Shown: piece by piece, positions 9,105-17,673 of the stretch
Numbering within the stretch: position 1 is the stretch's first letter
Layout: each line of letters starts with the position of its first letter
Assembly (NCBI GenBank): GCA_018269075.1
Contig: JAFDVJ010000129.1
Span: 16,552 to 80,551, forward strand
Length of the DNA: 64,000 bases
Direction: 5' to 3'
Source of the DNA: Acidobacteriota bacterium
GTDB taxonomy: Bacteria > Acidobacteriota > Blastocatellia > Pyrinomonadales > Pyrinomonadaceae
The notes under the pieces: model-generated
Told to the model about the DNA's origin: nothing
What the model saw: only the letters and a program-made list of their open reading frames with translations
Database searches by the model: none
Position numbers and translations under genes: made by a program

Positions 9105-9953
9105 ATGACAAGAGCAATCGACATCGTCGTCAACCTTTGGACGAAGGAAATCACGGAATGTTATCCGCCGGAACTGGACCGTTTCTGGGAGCTCGTGAAT
9201 ATTCTCGAGCTGACCAAAAATGGCGTCACCGTCGAGGAAGAGCTCGCCCAGATGGACGCGGCCGGCATCGACAAGGGGCTGCTCGTGGCGACGACCGGCG
9301 CGGCCGTCGGGTCGAACATCTTCTTCGAAAAGCCGTTCGAAAAAATCGCTGAGGTCTGCGCCGCCCATCCCGATCGGTTCAAGGGCATCATCGGCGTCAA
9401 TCCGAGCCGGATTATGACGTGGGTGAAAAAACTTGATACGGCCGTCCGCGACTACGGCTTCGTCGGGGCGCATCTTTACCCGCACTGGTTCGGCGAGCCG
9501 CCCGACAGCCGGATTTATTACCCGTTCTATGCGAAATGCGCCGAGCTCGGCGTGCCGATCCAGATTCAGGTCGGCCATTCCGCCCAGTGGTTTCTGCGGA
9601 CGGTCGCGCAGCCGATCACGCTCGACCGGGTGGCGATCGATTTTCCCGAGCTCAAGATCATCGGCATCCACATCGGTCATCCGTGGACCGAAGAGATGAT
9701 CTCGATGGCCTGGAAACACCCGAACGTCTTTATCGGCACGGACGCCCATCTGCCGAAATACTGGGACCGGTCGCTGATCCGGTTCATCAATTCACGCGGT
9801 CAGGACAAAGTTATGTTCGGCACCGATTATCCTGTCATCGGTTTCGAACGGGCGATGACGGAGCTCGACCGGCTCGAGCTCCGCGAAACGCCGAAACGCA
9901 AGCTGCTGGTCGAAAACGCGGTCCGGGTTTACGGGCTGGAGAATTGGGTTTAG
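9105..9953 (+). CDS. Amidohydrolase_2-family protein lacking the N-terminal HxH motif
   Basis: A 282-residue TIM-barrel protein of the ACMSD-like amidohydrolase_2 family, which contains decarboxylases and hydrolases. Diagnostic parts are VGAHLYPHWFGEPP, IQVGHSAQW, IIGIHIGHPWTEEM, and DKVMFGTDYPVIGFERA with the metal-site Asp. The usual first-strand HxH is replaced by IDIVVNLW, so metal binding must differ or be weak. I start at the ATG at 9105 with aagaacgg upstream instead of a TTG at 9087. It is followed by the small protein and the cupin gene in one apparent operon. Reaction unknown; C-C hydrolysis or decarboxylation of a ring-cleavage product would fit the family. Confidence 0.8.
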   Translation: MTRAIDIVVNLWTKEITECYPPELDRFWELVNILELTKNGVTVEEELAQMDAAGIDKGLLVATTGAAVGSNIFFEKPFEKIAEVCAAHPDRFKGIIGVNPSRIMTWVKKLDTAVRDYGFVGAHLYPHWFGEPPDSRIYYPFYAKCAELGVPIQIQVGHSAQWFLRTVAQPITLDRVAIDFPELKIIGIHIGHPWTEEMISMAWKHPNVFIGTDAHLPKYWDRSLIRFINSRGQDKVMFGTDYPVIGFERAMTELDRLELRETPKRKLLVENAVRVYGLENWV

Positions 9954-10026
9954 CCGGTCACGGCCGGCCGTCAGGGCGCTGCAAGCCCTGCTTTTCACTT
10001 TTACATTTTTTTCCATCGGAGAAGTT

Positions 10027-10296
10027 ATGAGCAAAAAAATACTGCAAAACAAACCGCCGAGAAGCGAGGAAGTCGAAAAATGGCTGGCCGAACAGGTCGC
10101 CGAACAGAACACGCGTTACGAACAAATCTGCCGGGAGATGAACGACGAGCTCGAAGACCGGCGCGAGCAGTGGTACCGGGAATTCGAAGAGCGGATTCAG
10201 ACGACCGGTTTCTACTGGCACGCCGACAATAAAAAGATCATCAAACCCGAACAGATCTATCCGAAACCGAACCGTAAAAATAAGGTGGTGTATTAA
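10027..10296 (+). CDS. Small charged helical protein of unknown function
   Basis: An 89-residue protein with a strong ribosome-binding site (ggagaagtt) and a stop 2 bp before the next start codon, so it is very probably real and co-translated with the cupin protein. Residues 12-60 are rich in Glu, Lys, Arg and Gln and predicted to be long helix or coiled coil (EKWLAEQVAEQNTRYEQI). The tail is basic and proline-rich (PEQIYPKPNRKNK). No cysteine pairs or known domain are visible except one Cys near residue 35. It may be a small subunit of the adjacent cupin or amidohydrolase enzyme. I do not recognise the family. Confidence 0.75.
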   Translation: MSKKILQNKPPRSEEVEKWLAEQVAEQNTRYEQICREMNDELEDRREQWYREFEERIQTTGFYWHADNKKIIKPEQIYPKPNRKNKVVY

Positions 10297-10298
10297 TT

Positions 10299-11273
10299 AT
10301 GGCAAGAAAACATATTGAACCATTCGTTGACCGGGACATTCATTTCAAAAAGCTGGAGCTTAAGGGCATTCCGGGCGGCTACAACTACAAGATGCTGTCG
10401 ATCGATGAGGACACGGGAGCCTGCACGATGACCGTCCAGTGGGACGCGGGCTACCGTCAGCCGCCGTCAGTGGCGTATTCGGACGTGGAAATATTCATTA
10501 TGGACGGCGCGCTCAAAGTCGGCGACCGCGTCTGGGCCAAAGGCGGTTATTTTTTCGTGCCGCGCGGTGTTTCCCTGCCCGCATTTTCGACCGAGAAGGG
10601 CTGTTTCGCGCTCGTCATGTATAACGACACCGAACCGCACATCGTCGAATCGGATCAGGATATGGACGGCGCCGAGCGCGAGGGATTGATCCAGCTCGCG
10701 ACCTATGACGATATGTCGTGGCAGATGCCGACGCTCTTTCCGCAGACCGCGACGGGCTGTTTACTGAAGCTGCTGCATTTCGACGAGAAGACCCACGCGA
10801 TGACCTTTCTCTACACGATGACGCCGGGCTTCAAACAGGACAACATCTCGTATCACGACTGCGCCGAAGAAGCCTACCACGTCTGGGGAACATCGTGGAT
10901 GATGCAGTTCGGCAATCTTCCGACCGGCGGTTATTTCTGGCGGCCGGCCTACGTCAATCACGGCGCGTTCGCGAGCGACCACGGAATTCTCGGATTCGGC
11001 CGCACCGACGGCGATCTGCACAACCATTTTCATTGGAATCCGTATTCGAACCCGGCGGAAAACGCCGACCGCGCGGCGGCGCGGCTGATCCGTCAAAAAC
11101 CCGAGCTCAACAAATGGATGTGGACGAAAGACCATAACCATTTCGATTTCGAATACGCCGCGGCCTACACCGCCGAATCCGAGGATGAACGGGTGCATAT
11201 CCACGAAGCGATGCACGCGATGGGCGTCGAGCACGACCACGACCACGACCATCACCACCATCATCACGATTGA
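10299..11273 (+). CDS. Two-domain cupin protein with a C-terminal His/Asp metal-binding tail
   Basis: A 324-residue protein with two cupin-like halves of about 110-130 residues each (DUF4437-like arrangement). The first holds GACTMTVQWDAGYRQPP with YSDVEIFIMDGALKVGD and GGYFFVPRG. The second holds TGCLLKLLHFDEKTHAMTF then CAEEAYHVWGTSWMMQFG with PTGGYFWRPA. Later LHNHFHWNPY is a His-rich segment that could hold a metal. The last 13 residues are HDHDHDHHHHHHD, a natural metal-storage-like tail. It could be a dioxygenase, isomerase or hydratase for a pathway intermediate, using Fe, Ni or Mn. It lies 2 bp downstream of the small protein gene and before the dihydropyrimidinase gene. Confidence 0.75.
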   Translation: MARKHIEPFVDRDIHFKKLELKGIPGGYNYKMLSIDEDTGACTMTVQWDAGYRQPPSVAYSDVEIFIMDGALKVGDRVWAKGGYFFVPRGVSLPAFSTEKGCFALVMYNDTEPHIVESDQDMDGAEREGLIQLATYDDMSWQMPTLFPQTATGCLLKLLHFDEKTHAMTFLYTMTPGFKQDNISYHDCAEEAYHVWGTSWMMQFGNLPTGGYFWRPAYVNHGAFASDHGILGFGRTDGDLHNHFHWNPYSNPAENADRAAARLIRQKPELNKWMWTKDHNHFDFEYAAAYTAESEDERVHIHEAMHAMGVEHDHDHDHHHHHHD

Positions 11274-11331
11274 TCGGCGGAAATTTTATTAATCGCGAAA
11301 TCTTTTTAGAATTCGCCATCAAACCGAAATT

Positions 11332-12786
11332 ATGAAATTCGATTCAATTATCAAAAACGGAACCGTCGTCTTCCCGTTTCACGGCGAAGTGAAATGCGAA
11401 ATCGGGATCAGGGACGGCAGAATCGCCGCCATCGCGGATTCGATCGACGCCAGTCAGGCCGAAATTGTCTTCGACGCCAAATCGAAGTATGTTTTTCCGG
11501 CGGCGATCGATTCGCATTTTCACGTCGGGATTTATCGCCCGCATTCGGAGGATGCCCGCAGCGAATCGAGGTCGGCGCTCGTCGGCGGCGTCGGGACGAT
11601 CATCAGCTACTGGCGCACCGGCCATCATTATTTGAACAAAACCGGCCCTTACCGGGAGATTCTGCCCGAAGTGCTTGAGCTTTCGGACGGCAATTTCTAC
11701 ACCGACTACTGCTATCACATCGCGGTGATGACCGCCGACCAGCTCGACGAGGTCGAATGGCTGGTCGAAAACGCGGGCGTCGGATCGTTCAAATTTTATA
11801 TGTTTTACAAGTCGTTGACGCTGTCGGCCGATTCGACCAAAGGCTCGGCCTACACGATGGCCGAAAATTACGATCTCGGCCATCTATACGAGCTGATGAC
11901 GCGGATTTCGGCGATGGCCGAAAAATACCGCGATAAGGCCCGCATTTCGCTGAGCCTGCACTGCGAGAATCCCGAGCTGATCCGGGTTTTCATCGACCGC
12001 GCCAACAAGGCGGGTTTGACCGGGCTGAAGGCCTACAGCGAAGCCCGGCCGCCGCTCTCGGAAAAACTGTCGGTCCACGAGGCCGCGATTCTGGCCGACG
12101 CGACCGGCTGTCCGGTCAATCTCCTGCATCTGTCCTCGCGCGAGGCGCTGCAGGCCGGGATCGACGTCCGCCGGACCTATCCGAACCACGACATCAAGCT
12201 GGAAACGACGCTCCATCATCTGGCGCTCGACCACGAAGAGCTCGACCGCTGCGGAATCGGTCTCAAAGGCAAGGTGAATCCGCCGATCAGGACGAAGGAG
12301 CACAACGAATTCCTGTGGGAAGGGATCAAACGCGGCCACGTCGACACGGTCGCCTCCGACCACGCCTGCTGCGGCGAAGAACATAAACAGGACGGCGTCT
12401 GGGGAAGCTGGCCCGGTTTCGGCGGGACTTCGATCCTGTATCCGATCCTGATCAGCGAAGGCTGCCATCGGCGCGGCGTCTCGCCGGCCCGCGTGGCGGA
12501 GCTGGTTTCGGCCAATCCGGCCCGCAATTTCGGACTGTTCCCGCGCAAGGGCTGCATCTCGATCGGCGCCGACGCGGATTTCGCGATCGTCGATATGAAT
12601 CTGGAAAAACCGATCACCACGGAGGAAGCCCTGTCGGCTCAGGATCATACGCCCTTTGAGGGCTTTCTGACCAAAGGCTGGGTAACGCAGACCATTATTC
12701 GGGGGAATTTACAATTCGACAACGGTCAGGTGGTCGGCGAAAAGCTGGGAACATTCATCAAACGGCCGGTGGCCATTCATTCTTAA
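11332..12786 (+). CDS. Dihydropyrimidinase/hydantoinase/imidase-type amidohydrolase
   Basis: A 484-residue cyclic-amide hydrolase of the dihydropyrimidinase family. Metal ligands are in place: DSHFHVGIY (His 62 and 64), SFKFYMFYK (Lys 154, the likely carboxylated lysine), SLHCENPELI, NLLHLSSREAL and VASDHACCGEEHK (final Asp). The family hydrolyses hydantoins, dihydropyrimidines and cyclic imides (imidase) such as maleimide or succinimide. A cyclic imide is plausible here because a maleamate-amidase-like gene (22013) and a nitrilase-type amidase are in the same region. It ends before a hairpin that separates it from the convergent GntR gene. Allantoinase is a less likely alternative. Confidence 0.88.
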   Translation: MKFDSIIKNGTVVFPFHGEVKCEIGIRDGRIAAIADSIDASQAEIVFDAKSKYVFPAAIDSHFHVGIYRPHSEDARSESRSALVGGVGTIISYWRTGHHYLNKTGPYREILPEVLELSDGNFYTDYCYHIAVMTADQLDEVEWLVENAGVGSFKFYMFYKSLTLSADSTKGSAYTMAENYDLGHLYELMTRISAMAEKYRDKARISLSLHCENPELIRVFIDRANKAGLTGLKAYSEARPPLSEKLSVHEAAILADATGCPVNLLHLSSREALQAGIDVRRTYPNHDIKLETTLHHLALDHEELDRCGIGLKGKVNPPIRTKEHNEFLWEGIKRGHVDTVASDHACCGEEHKQDGVWGSWPGFGGTSILYPILISEGCHRRGVSPARVAELVSANPARNFGLFPRKGCISIGADADFAIVDMNLEKPITTEEALSAQDHTPFEGFLTKGWVTQTIIRGNLQFDNGQVVGEKLGTFIKRPVAIHS

Positions 12787-12797
12787 GAAACCGGGGA

Positions 12798-12843
12798 GGA
12801 CGGACTGGCACGGATAACTCAGGCAATTTATCCGTGTCCGTCC
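12798..12843 (+). terminator. Hairpin after the dihydropyrimidinase gene
   Basis: The left arm ggacggac...acggataa pairs with the right arm ttatccgtgtccgtcc, with a short bulge on the left arm. No T-run follows, so termination may be rho-assisted. It starts 12 bp after the stop codon, between convergent genes. Confidence 0.55.
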
Positions 12844-13025
12844 GCGGGCCGGCCAGTTTGATTTCTCAATGCCGGCGGCTCAATTCGAAGCATCAAATGC
12901 CGTTCCGACACAGAACTGTTCGGCAGGATCATTGCTCAAATGCACTTCTAATGATTTTTGAGACAAACCGCCGCGAAATTTGCCCGCAAATGAAAAGACC
13001 GGCCGGCGAGCGGTTGTTTTTCGGT

Positions 13026-13093
13026 CCACGAAAAACACGAAAAACACTAAAAAAACCACAAAGGAAATTTAGTGTTTTTGGTGTTTTTGGTGG
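13026..13093. repeat. Imperfect 26-bp inverted repeat of a heptamer/octamer motif
   Basis: The arms are 13026-13051 and 13068-13093, with 24 of 26 positions paired. Each arm is made of short repeats of the type aaaaacac, so it is low-complexity. It can form a long hairpin in either strand. It may be a bidirectional terminator for the convergent genes or a member of a dispersed palindromic repeat family. Confidence 0.7.
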
Positions 13094-13219
13094 ATAAAAT
13101 CCGGCTGTTCGCCGTATTGACGAATCAAATTCAATCGAAAAACGCGGTTCACGAACGAATCGCCGGTTCGGTCAATTACCGTGCCGAACAACTCTGGCTC
13201 CGACACTGATTTTCGGTTG

Positions 13220-13999
13220 TTATTTCGTCGTTTTTTTTCCTTTTTTCTCCCGCACGAGCTTTACCGAATAACCGTAGAGGTCGCTCCGGTAAAGCGTGTG
13301 GACGTATTCGACCGGCACGTTCTTATCGGTGTAGATCGTTCTTTCGATCGACAACAGCGCCGTCCCGACGCGGACGTTCAACAGCTGCGCGACGTAAGGG
13401 TCGGCCAATTCGGCCTTGATTTCCTGATCGGCCGATTCGAGATGATAGCCGAGCTTGGACTCGATCGTATGGAGCAGCGCGCCGTTGGAAAGCTCGGCCA
13501 CGGTCAGCCGCGAGCCGATTTCCTCGGGCAGATAATTGATGATCAAACCGAACGGCTTATTGTCGTTGATCCGGAGCCGCTTCAAACGGTAAATCGGCGT
13601 GCCGATCTTGATCCGCAGGAGCTCGGCTTCGTGCTGGTCAGCTTCGACCCGGTTCATCTCCAGAACCTTTACCGGAGTGTCCATTCCCATCGCGATCAGC
13701 TCATCCAGTGAACCGGTTAAATGTATGACGCCGGTAAACTTGCGCTTTTTCGAACGGCGCTCGGCAACATACGTTCCGCGTCCCTGACGGCGTTCGATCA
13801 GCCCTTCTTCGGAAAGCGACTGGAGGGCCTGGCGAACCGTGATCCGGCTGACTCCGTATTGTTCGATCAGTTCGATTTCGGTCGGCAGACGGTCGCCGCC
13901 GGCAAAGGCACCGGAGGTAATTTTTTCACGCAGGACGTTTTCCAGCTGGTAGTAGAGCGGAATCCGCGAACTGACAAACGAGGCTCTTTGTTTTGCCAT
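13220..13999 (-). CDS. GntR-family (HutC subfamily) transcriptional regulator
   Basis: A 259-residue regulator. Residues 10-80 form the winged helix-turn-helix, with the recognition part GVSRITVRQALQSLSEEGL and the wing RRQGRGTYVAE. Residues about 95-245 form a UTRA ligand-binding domain (for example VHLTGSLDELIAMGM-like and RIKIGTPIYRLKRLR, PVEYVHTLYRSDLYGY). HutC-type members are usually repressors released by a pathway metabolite. A 20-bp palindrome lies 13-32 bp upstream of the start codon, and close relatives of that sequence are found across the cluster, which suggests autoregulation and control of the whole region. The inducer could be the imported substrate or its ring-opened product. 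Confidence 0.93.
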   Translation of the reverse strand: MAKQRASFVSSRIPLYYQLENVLREKITSGAFAGGDRLPTEIELIEQYGVSRITVRQALQSLSEEGLIERRQGRGTYVAERRSKKRKFTGVIHLTGSLDELIAMGMDTPVKVLEMNRVEADQHEAELLRIKIGTPIYRLKRLRINDNKPFGLIINYLPEEIGSRLTVAELSNGALLHTIESKLGYHLESADQEIKAELADPYVAQLLNVRVGTALLSIERTIYTDKNVPVEYVHTLYRSDLYGYSVKLVREKKGKKTTK

Positions 14000-14012
14000 A
14001 ATGTAAATTTCT

Positions 14013-14032
14013 TTGTTCTAGTTAAAATACAA
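14013..14032 (-). promoter_or_regulatory. Candidate GntR operator, site 3 (own promoter of the regulator)
   Basis: TTGTTCTAGTTAAAATACAA, an imperfect palindrome with TTGT and ACAA ends. It lies 13 bp upstream of the regulator's start codon and is the natural reference point for autoregulation. It matches the 32408 site at 14 of 20 positions. Confidence 0.6.
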
Positions 14033-14259
14033 CCAAGTATTACATTTTAGTAGATGTTAGTTGATTTGCAAAAGACAATTAAGGAAATATTATTATTTTG
14101 ATAAATCGATAACGCAAAACAGCGTCGAATCGGGCGGCCTTCGATCTCGCCGATGAATTTCCCCAAAATCCGTTTATTACGTTCCCGCGCTTTACCGTTC
14201 GCCCCAACCGGCGGTCCGCCCGGATCCCGACCCGATGATGGCTAAACCAGCGAGTCGAT

Positions 14260-15726
14260 TCAGGTCAGCCACGGAAAAATTTTGCCCGAATAATTGACAT
14301 AAACGCCTTTCAGTTTGGTGTAATTTTCAAGCGCCTCGAGGCCGAAATTTTGCCCCGTGCCGGAAAGGTTGCGGATGCCGGCGGGCATTATCGGCGTCAT
14401 ATAGGCCGGCATATTGACGAAAACCAGACCGCTGTCCATCGCGTTGGCGACGCGGTACGACCGGTCGAGATCTTTTGTCCAGAAATAAGCCCCGAGCCCG
14501 TAATCGCAGAGATTGGCGAGCTCGACCGCCTCGGCTTCCGTTCTGAAGGGCGTGATCCCGACGACCGGCCCGAAAATTTCCTCCTTCCAGATCCGCATAT
14601 CGGGCGTCATTTCGCCGAAGACCGTCGGTTCGAGATAGTATCCGCGGTCGAGATGCGCCGGGCGTTTTCCGCCGGTGAGCAGTTTGGCGGATTCGTTTTT
14701 TCCGATCGCCACATATTCCGAAACCCGCTCGAATTGTTTTTGCGAGATGATCGGGCCGCAGTTGGTCGTCGCGTCGAACGGGTCGCCGAGCCGGATTTTG
14801 CGGGCTTTTTCGACCAGCGCCTCGGTGAATTTCGGCAGGATCGATTCCTCGACCAGAATCCGCGAGGCCGCCAGACAAAACTGGCCGTTGTTGCCGAGAC
14901 TCGCCTGCAAAGCGCCGTTGACGGCAAAATCGATGTCGGCGTCGGCGAAAATGATATTGGCCGATTTTCCGCCCATCTCGAGCAATGCCGGCTTGGTCAT
15001 CCGGCCGCATTGCTCGCCCAAGGTCTTGCCGACGGCCGAAGACCCGGTAAAAGCGATTTTCTTCACCTTCGGATGATGGACGAGGGCCTGCCCGGCGGTG
15101 TTGCCGAAGCCGTGGACGACGTTGACCACGCCTTTCGGAATTCCCGCTTCGACCAGCAATTTTGCGAGCATCGTGACGGTGGCCGGTGTCTGCTCGGCCA
15201 TTTTCATCACGACCGTGTTTCCGCAGGCGAGGGCGGCCGACAGCTTGAGCGTCGCCATCACGAGCGGAAAATTCCACGGCGCGATCGCGCCGATGACGCC
15301 GTAAGGCTCGCGGACGGCGTAGCGGTGAGTGCCGTATTCGTTGTTTGGCACGGGCGTCCGGAGCTTGTCCGCCGCCCCGGCGTAGTAGCGCCAGAAATCC
15401 GCGCAGAACGGGACGTCGATATGGAGATTCGCCTGATAGGTTTTTCCCGAATCGAGACTTTCCGCGCGCGCGAAATCGGCGCTCGCCGCGAGCAGTCTGT
15501 CGGCCGCTTTGTAAAGCAGCTTCCCGCGCTCGGCGGGCGGCACCCGCGACCATTCGCGAAAGGTCCGATCAGCGGATTCGACCGCCCTGTCGACATCCGC
15601 GGCCTGTCCCGAGGCGACTTCGGCAATCGTTTCTCCGGTCGCCGGATTTTCGGAAAGAAAAGTCTCGCCTCCAATCGAGGGCACTTCTTCGCCGTCGATG
15701 AAATGATGAATTTTATCCATAATCAT
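14260..15726 (-). CDS. NAD(P)-dependent aldehyde dehydrogenase
   Basis: A 488-residue aldehyde dehydrogenase that oxidises an aldehyde to the acid. Family features in order: the GVIGAIAPWNFPLVMATLK block, the cofactor loop AFTGSSAVGKTLGE, general-base Glu 250 in LLEMGGKSANIIF, and catalytic Cys 284 in NNGQFCLAASR, then the EEIFGPVVGITPF motif. I start at the ATG at 15726, which overlaps the stop of the YciI-like gene by 4 bp (ATGA); an ATG at 15720 is also possible. It is the last gene of an apparent operon running from the MFS carrier. Subgroup specificity (betaine, lactaldehyde or semialdehyde) cannot be settled by eye. Confidence 0.93.
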   Translation of the reverse strand: MIMDKIHHFIDGEEVPSIGGETFLSENPATGETIAEVASGQAADVDRAVESADRTFREWSRVPPAERGKLLYKAADRLLAASADFARAESLDSGKTYQANLHIDVPFCADFWRYYAGAADKLRTPVPNNEYGTHRYAVREPYGVIGAIAPWNFPLVMATLKLSAALACGNTVVMKMAEQTPATVTMLAKLLVEAGIPKGVVNVVHGFGNTAGQALVHHPKVKKIAFTGSSAVGKTLGEQCGRMTKPALLEMGGKSANIIFADADIDFAVNGALQASLGNNGQFCLAASRILVEESILPKFTEALVEKARKIRLGDPFDATTNCGPIISQKQFERVSEYVAIGKNESAKLLTGGKRPAHLDRGYYLEPTVFGEMTPDMRIWKEEIFGPVVGITPFRTEAEAVELANLCDYGLGAYFWTKDLDRSYRVANAMDSGLVFVNMPAYMTPIMPAGIRNLSGTGQNFGLEALENYTKLKGVYVNYSGKIFPWLT

Positions 15727-16034
15727 TCGGGTACGACCTTTTGCCATTCCCAGATTTTGTATTCGTAGATTCCGTGGACGCAGAACGGATCGGCATCCGC
15801 CAGCTTTCGGGCCTCTTCCTCGGTTTCGGCCGTCAGAACGTAACAGCCCGCGCCGAGCTCGTTGTTTTTTTGATCGGCGAACGGGCCGGCCATCAGACAG
15901 GCCCCGGCTTTTCCCAGTTCTTTGAAATAAGCCGTGTGCGAATGCAATATCGGTAAGACTTCCTCGGTCGACATCGTGTCCCTTTTCGCCGTTTTTTGAA
16001 TCGTAAAAAACCAGTATTTCATAAAATTTTTCAT
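15723..16034 (-). CDS. YciI-like (YCII-domain) protein
   Basis: A 103-residue YCII-domain protein, a small ferredoxin-like alpha/beta fold related to muconolactone isomerase. The segments HTAYFKELGKAGACLMAGPFADQ and GAGCYVLTAETEEEARKLADADPF followed by IYEYKIWEWQKV are typical, with the conserved His in the first block and the DPF motif in the second. The ATG at 16034 overlaps the TAA of the MFS gene by one base (TAATG), and its own stop overlaps the aldehyde dehydrogenase start. The tight coupling suggests it handles an intermediate between transport and oxidation. The exact activity is unknown; lactone or lactam isomerisation is a guess. Confidence 0.85.
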   Translation of the reverse strand: MKNFMKYWFFTIQKTAKRDTMSTEEVLPILHSHTAYFKELGKAGACLMAGPFADQKNNELGAGCYVLTAETEEEARKLADADPFCVHGIYEYKIWEWQKVVPE

Positions 16035-17530
16035 TAAGCCGCCATCGCTTTTTTGACCGACAAACCCGACCAGATGCCGACACCGGCGCCGATTATCAAC
16101 CCGAGGACGATCGCCGGCAGGACGAGGTTGACGATGTTCGCGCCGAGCACGACCCGGCCGACCTCGTTCAAAACCGGCCCGCCGATCACTCCGACCAGTG
16201 CGCCGATCAACGGCGTGAAGATCATCGGAAGCAGCCAAAAGGGTCGGCGGATATGATTTAAGAACAAATTGAGAAGAATGACCAACACAAATGCCAATCC
16301 GACGACGACCGTAATCCCGTAAAAAGCCTGCGTGTAATCTCCGCCGTTGGCATCGGCGATCTTTCCGGTCAGAAATGTTCCGAGCGCGCCGCCGACCGTT
16401 TCGACGACCGTCACGACGCCCAAAATCTTTCCGTATTCCTTAATCCCGAAATAATCGGCGACCAGCAGCTGAAGGAGAACAAACGTCCCGCCGTAGTTCA
16501 GACCGAAAAGGACGGCGAAAAAATAAACGGTGGTCGCATTGAAGTAGAGAAAAAACAACGTCGCCAGAAACATCGTGCAGGCCGAAATCAGCATTACCCG
16601 GTTGCCCGGAAAACGATCGGCCAGCCAGCCGAAAAAGAACTTTCCGGCGACGCTGAGAATAAACAGGAGCGACTGCACATTGCTCGCCTGCTGCGGCGTG
16701 AAACCGATTTTCGTGCCCTGCAGATATAGGTTCAACTGCTGGCTGACCACGAAAATGGCATAGAAAATCAGAGCCGCGCAAAACGAAAAGAGCCAGAAAA
16801 CCGGGGTCGCGATGGCCTCCGCGAGACTGACGCCCTCGACCGAAACGGGTTTTGCCGGTCGGTCGGCCGGTTCTATGATGGGTTCCTGGCCATCGGGCAG
16901 AAGTCCCAAATCTTCCGGGCGGTTTTTAACCAGAAAGATGACCGCCGGCAGCAGAATCACCCAGATTATCAAACTGATCAGCATCATCGCCGTGCGCCAG
17001 CCGTAGCCCTGGATCAGGGGCGTGGAAATCTGCGGAATGATGGCTCCGCCGAAACTCGTTCCGGTCAGGACGATCCCCAAAGCCAGCCCGCGTTTTTTGA
17101 CGAACCAGTTGGAAACCAGAACCGTGCTGACGAGGACGCCGACGAATCCCAGCGAAGCGCCCAGCAGGATATGAGCCGAATAAACCATAATCGGCGAGGC
17201 GGCCTGCGAGTAAATCAGCAGGCCCGAGCCGAGAATGAAACAGCCGATCAGCATCATCAGCCTCGCGTTGAACCTTTGCAGCAGAAAGCCCGCGACCGGC
17301 GATAAGAAACCGGCCAGCAGAAAGGTCAGAGCCGGAGCCAGCCCGTAAACCGACTGGATCTTATCGGGCGGAACCGCGCCGGAAGCGACGAGATCGCCCT
17401 GCACGAATTTATAAAAGACCGGGATCCCGCCGATCGACAGGCCGTTGCTGACGATCAATGCCAGCACCCCGATGGCGACGATGATCCAACCATAAAAAAA
17501 TACGCTGTTTTTTGTTTTTCCGGCATCCAT
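16034..17530 (-). CDS. MFS transporter, oxalate/formate-antiporter or monocarboxylate type
   Basis: A 498-residue inner-membrane carrier with about 12 hydrophobic segments in two halves and a central cytoplasmic loop around ILFDPE-like RPEDLGLLPDGQEPI. The start FFYGWIIVAIGVLALIVSNG, the GASLGFVGVLVSTVLVSNWF block followed by KKRGLALGIVLTGTSFGGAI, and the PFWLLPMIF region resemble the OxlT/monocarboxylate branch of the major facilitator superfamily. It probably imports or exports a small organic acid. First gene of the coupled MFS-YciI-aldehyde dehydrogenase set. It has no recognised operator directly upstream and may be read from the CoA-transferase promoter. Confidence 0.9.
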   Translation of the reverse strand: MDAGKTKNSVFFYGWIIVAIGVLALIVSNGLSIGGIPVFYKFVQGDLVASGAVPPDKIQSVYGLAPALTFLLAGFLSPVAGFLLQRFNARLMMLIGCFILGSGLLIYSQAASPIMVYSAHILLGASLGFVGVLVSTVLVSNWFVKKRGLALGIVLTGTSFGGAIIPQISTPLIQGYGWRTAMMLISLIIWVILLPAVIFLVKNRPEDLGLLPDGQEPIIEPADRPAKPVSVEGVSLAEAIATPVFWLFSFCAALIFYAIFVVSQQLNLYLQGTKIGFTPQQASNVQSLLFILSVAGKFFFGWLADRFPGNRVMLISACTMFLATLFFLYFNATTVYFFAVLFGLNYGGTFVLLQLLVADYFGIKEYGKILGVVTVVETVGGALGTFLTGKIADANGGDYTQAFYGITVVVGLAFVLVILLNLFLNHIRRPFWLLPMIFTPLIGALVGVIGGPVLNEVGRVVLGANIVNLVLPAIVLGLIIGAGVGIWSGLSVKKAMAA

Positions 17531-17673
17531 AAGTTCTCTGGTTCTGAATATTTGAGCTTTACTCCGGGAAATTCGATCCCCGGTCTTCGGTCCTTGATCC
17601 TAAAGCGAAAATCATAGGTCAAAGATCGAAAACCAAATCGCTGCCTCGATTCAAAATCTCTCTTGTAATCGCC

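Larger units (their letters stand above)
12787..13219. other. Intergenic region (433 bp) between two convergent genes
   Basis: It contains the hairpin at 12798-12843 and the long inverted repeat at 13026-13093 described below. Apart from them I see no coding sequence that looks real and no RNA gene. Confidence 0.7.

Noticed and set aside
11233..11270. The His/Asp-rich end of the cupin gene as an artificial purification tag
   Set aside because: It alternates His and Asp codons before the His run and sits at the natural end of a gene in a native operon, so it is a natural tail.
12834..13097. An 87-codon open frame in the 433-bp intergenic region
   Set aside because: It runs through the hairpin and the low-complexity inverted repeat and has no convincing ribosome-binding site or protein-like composition.
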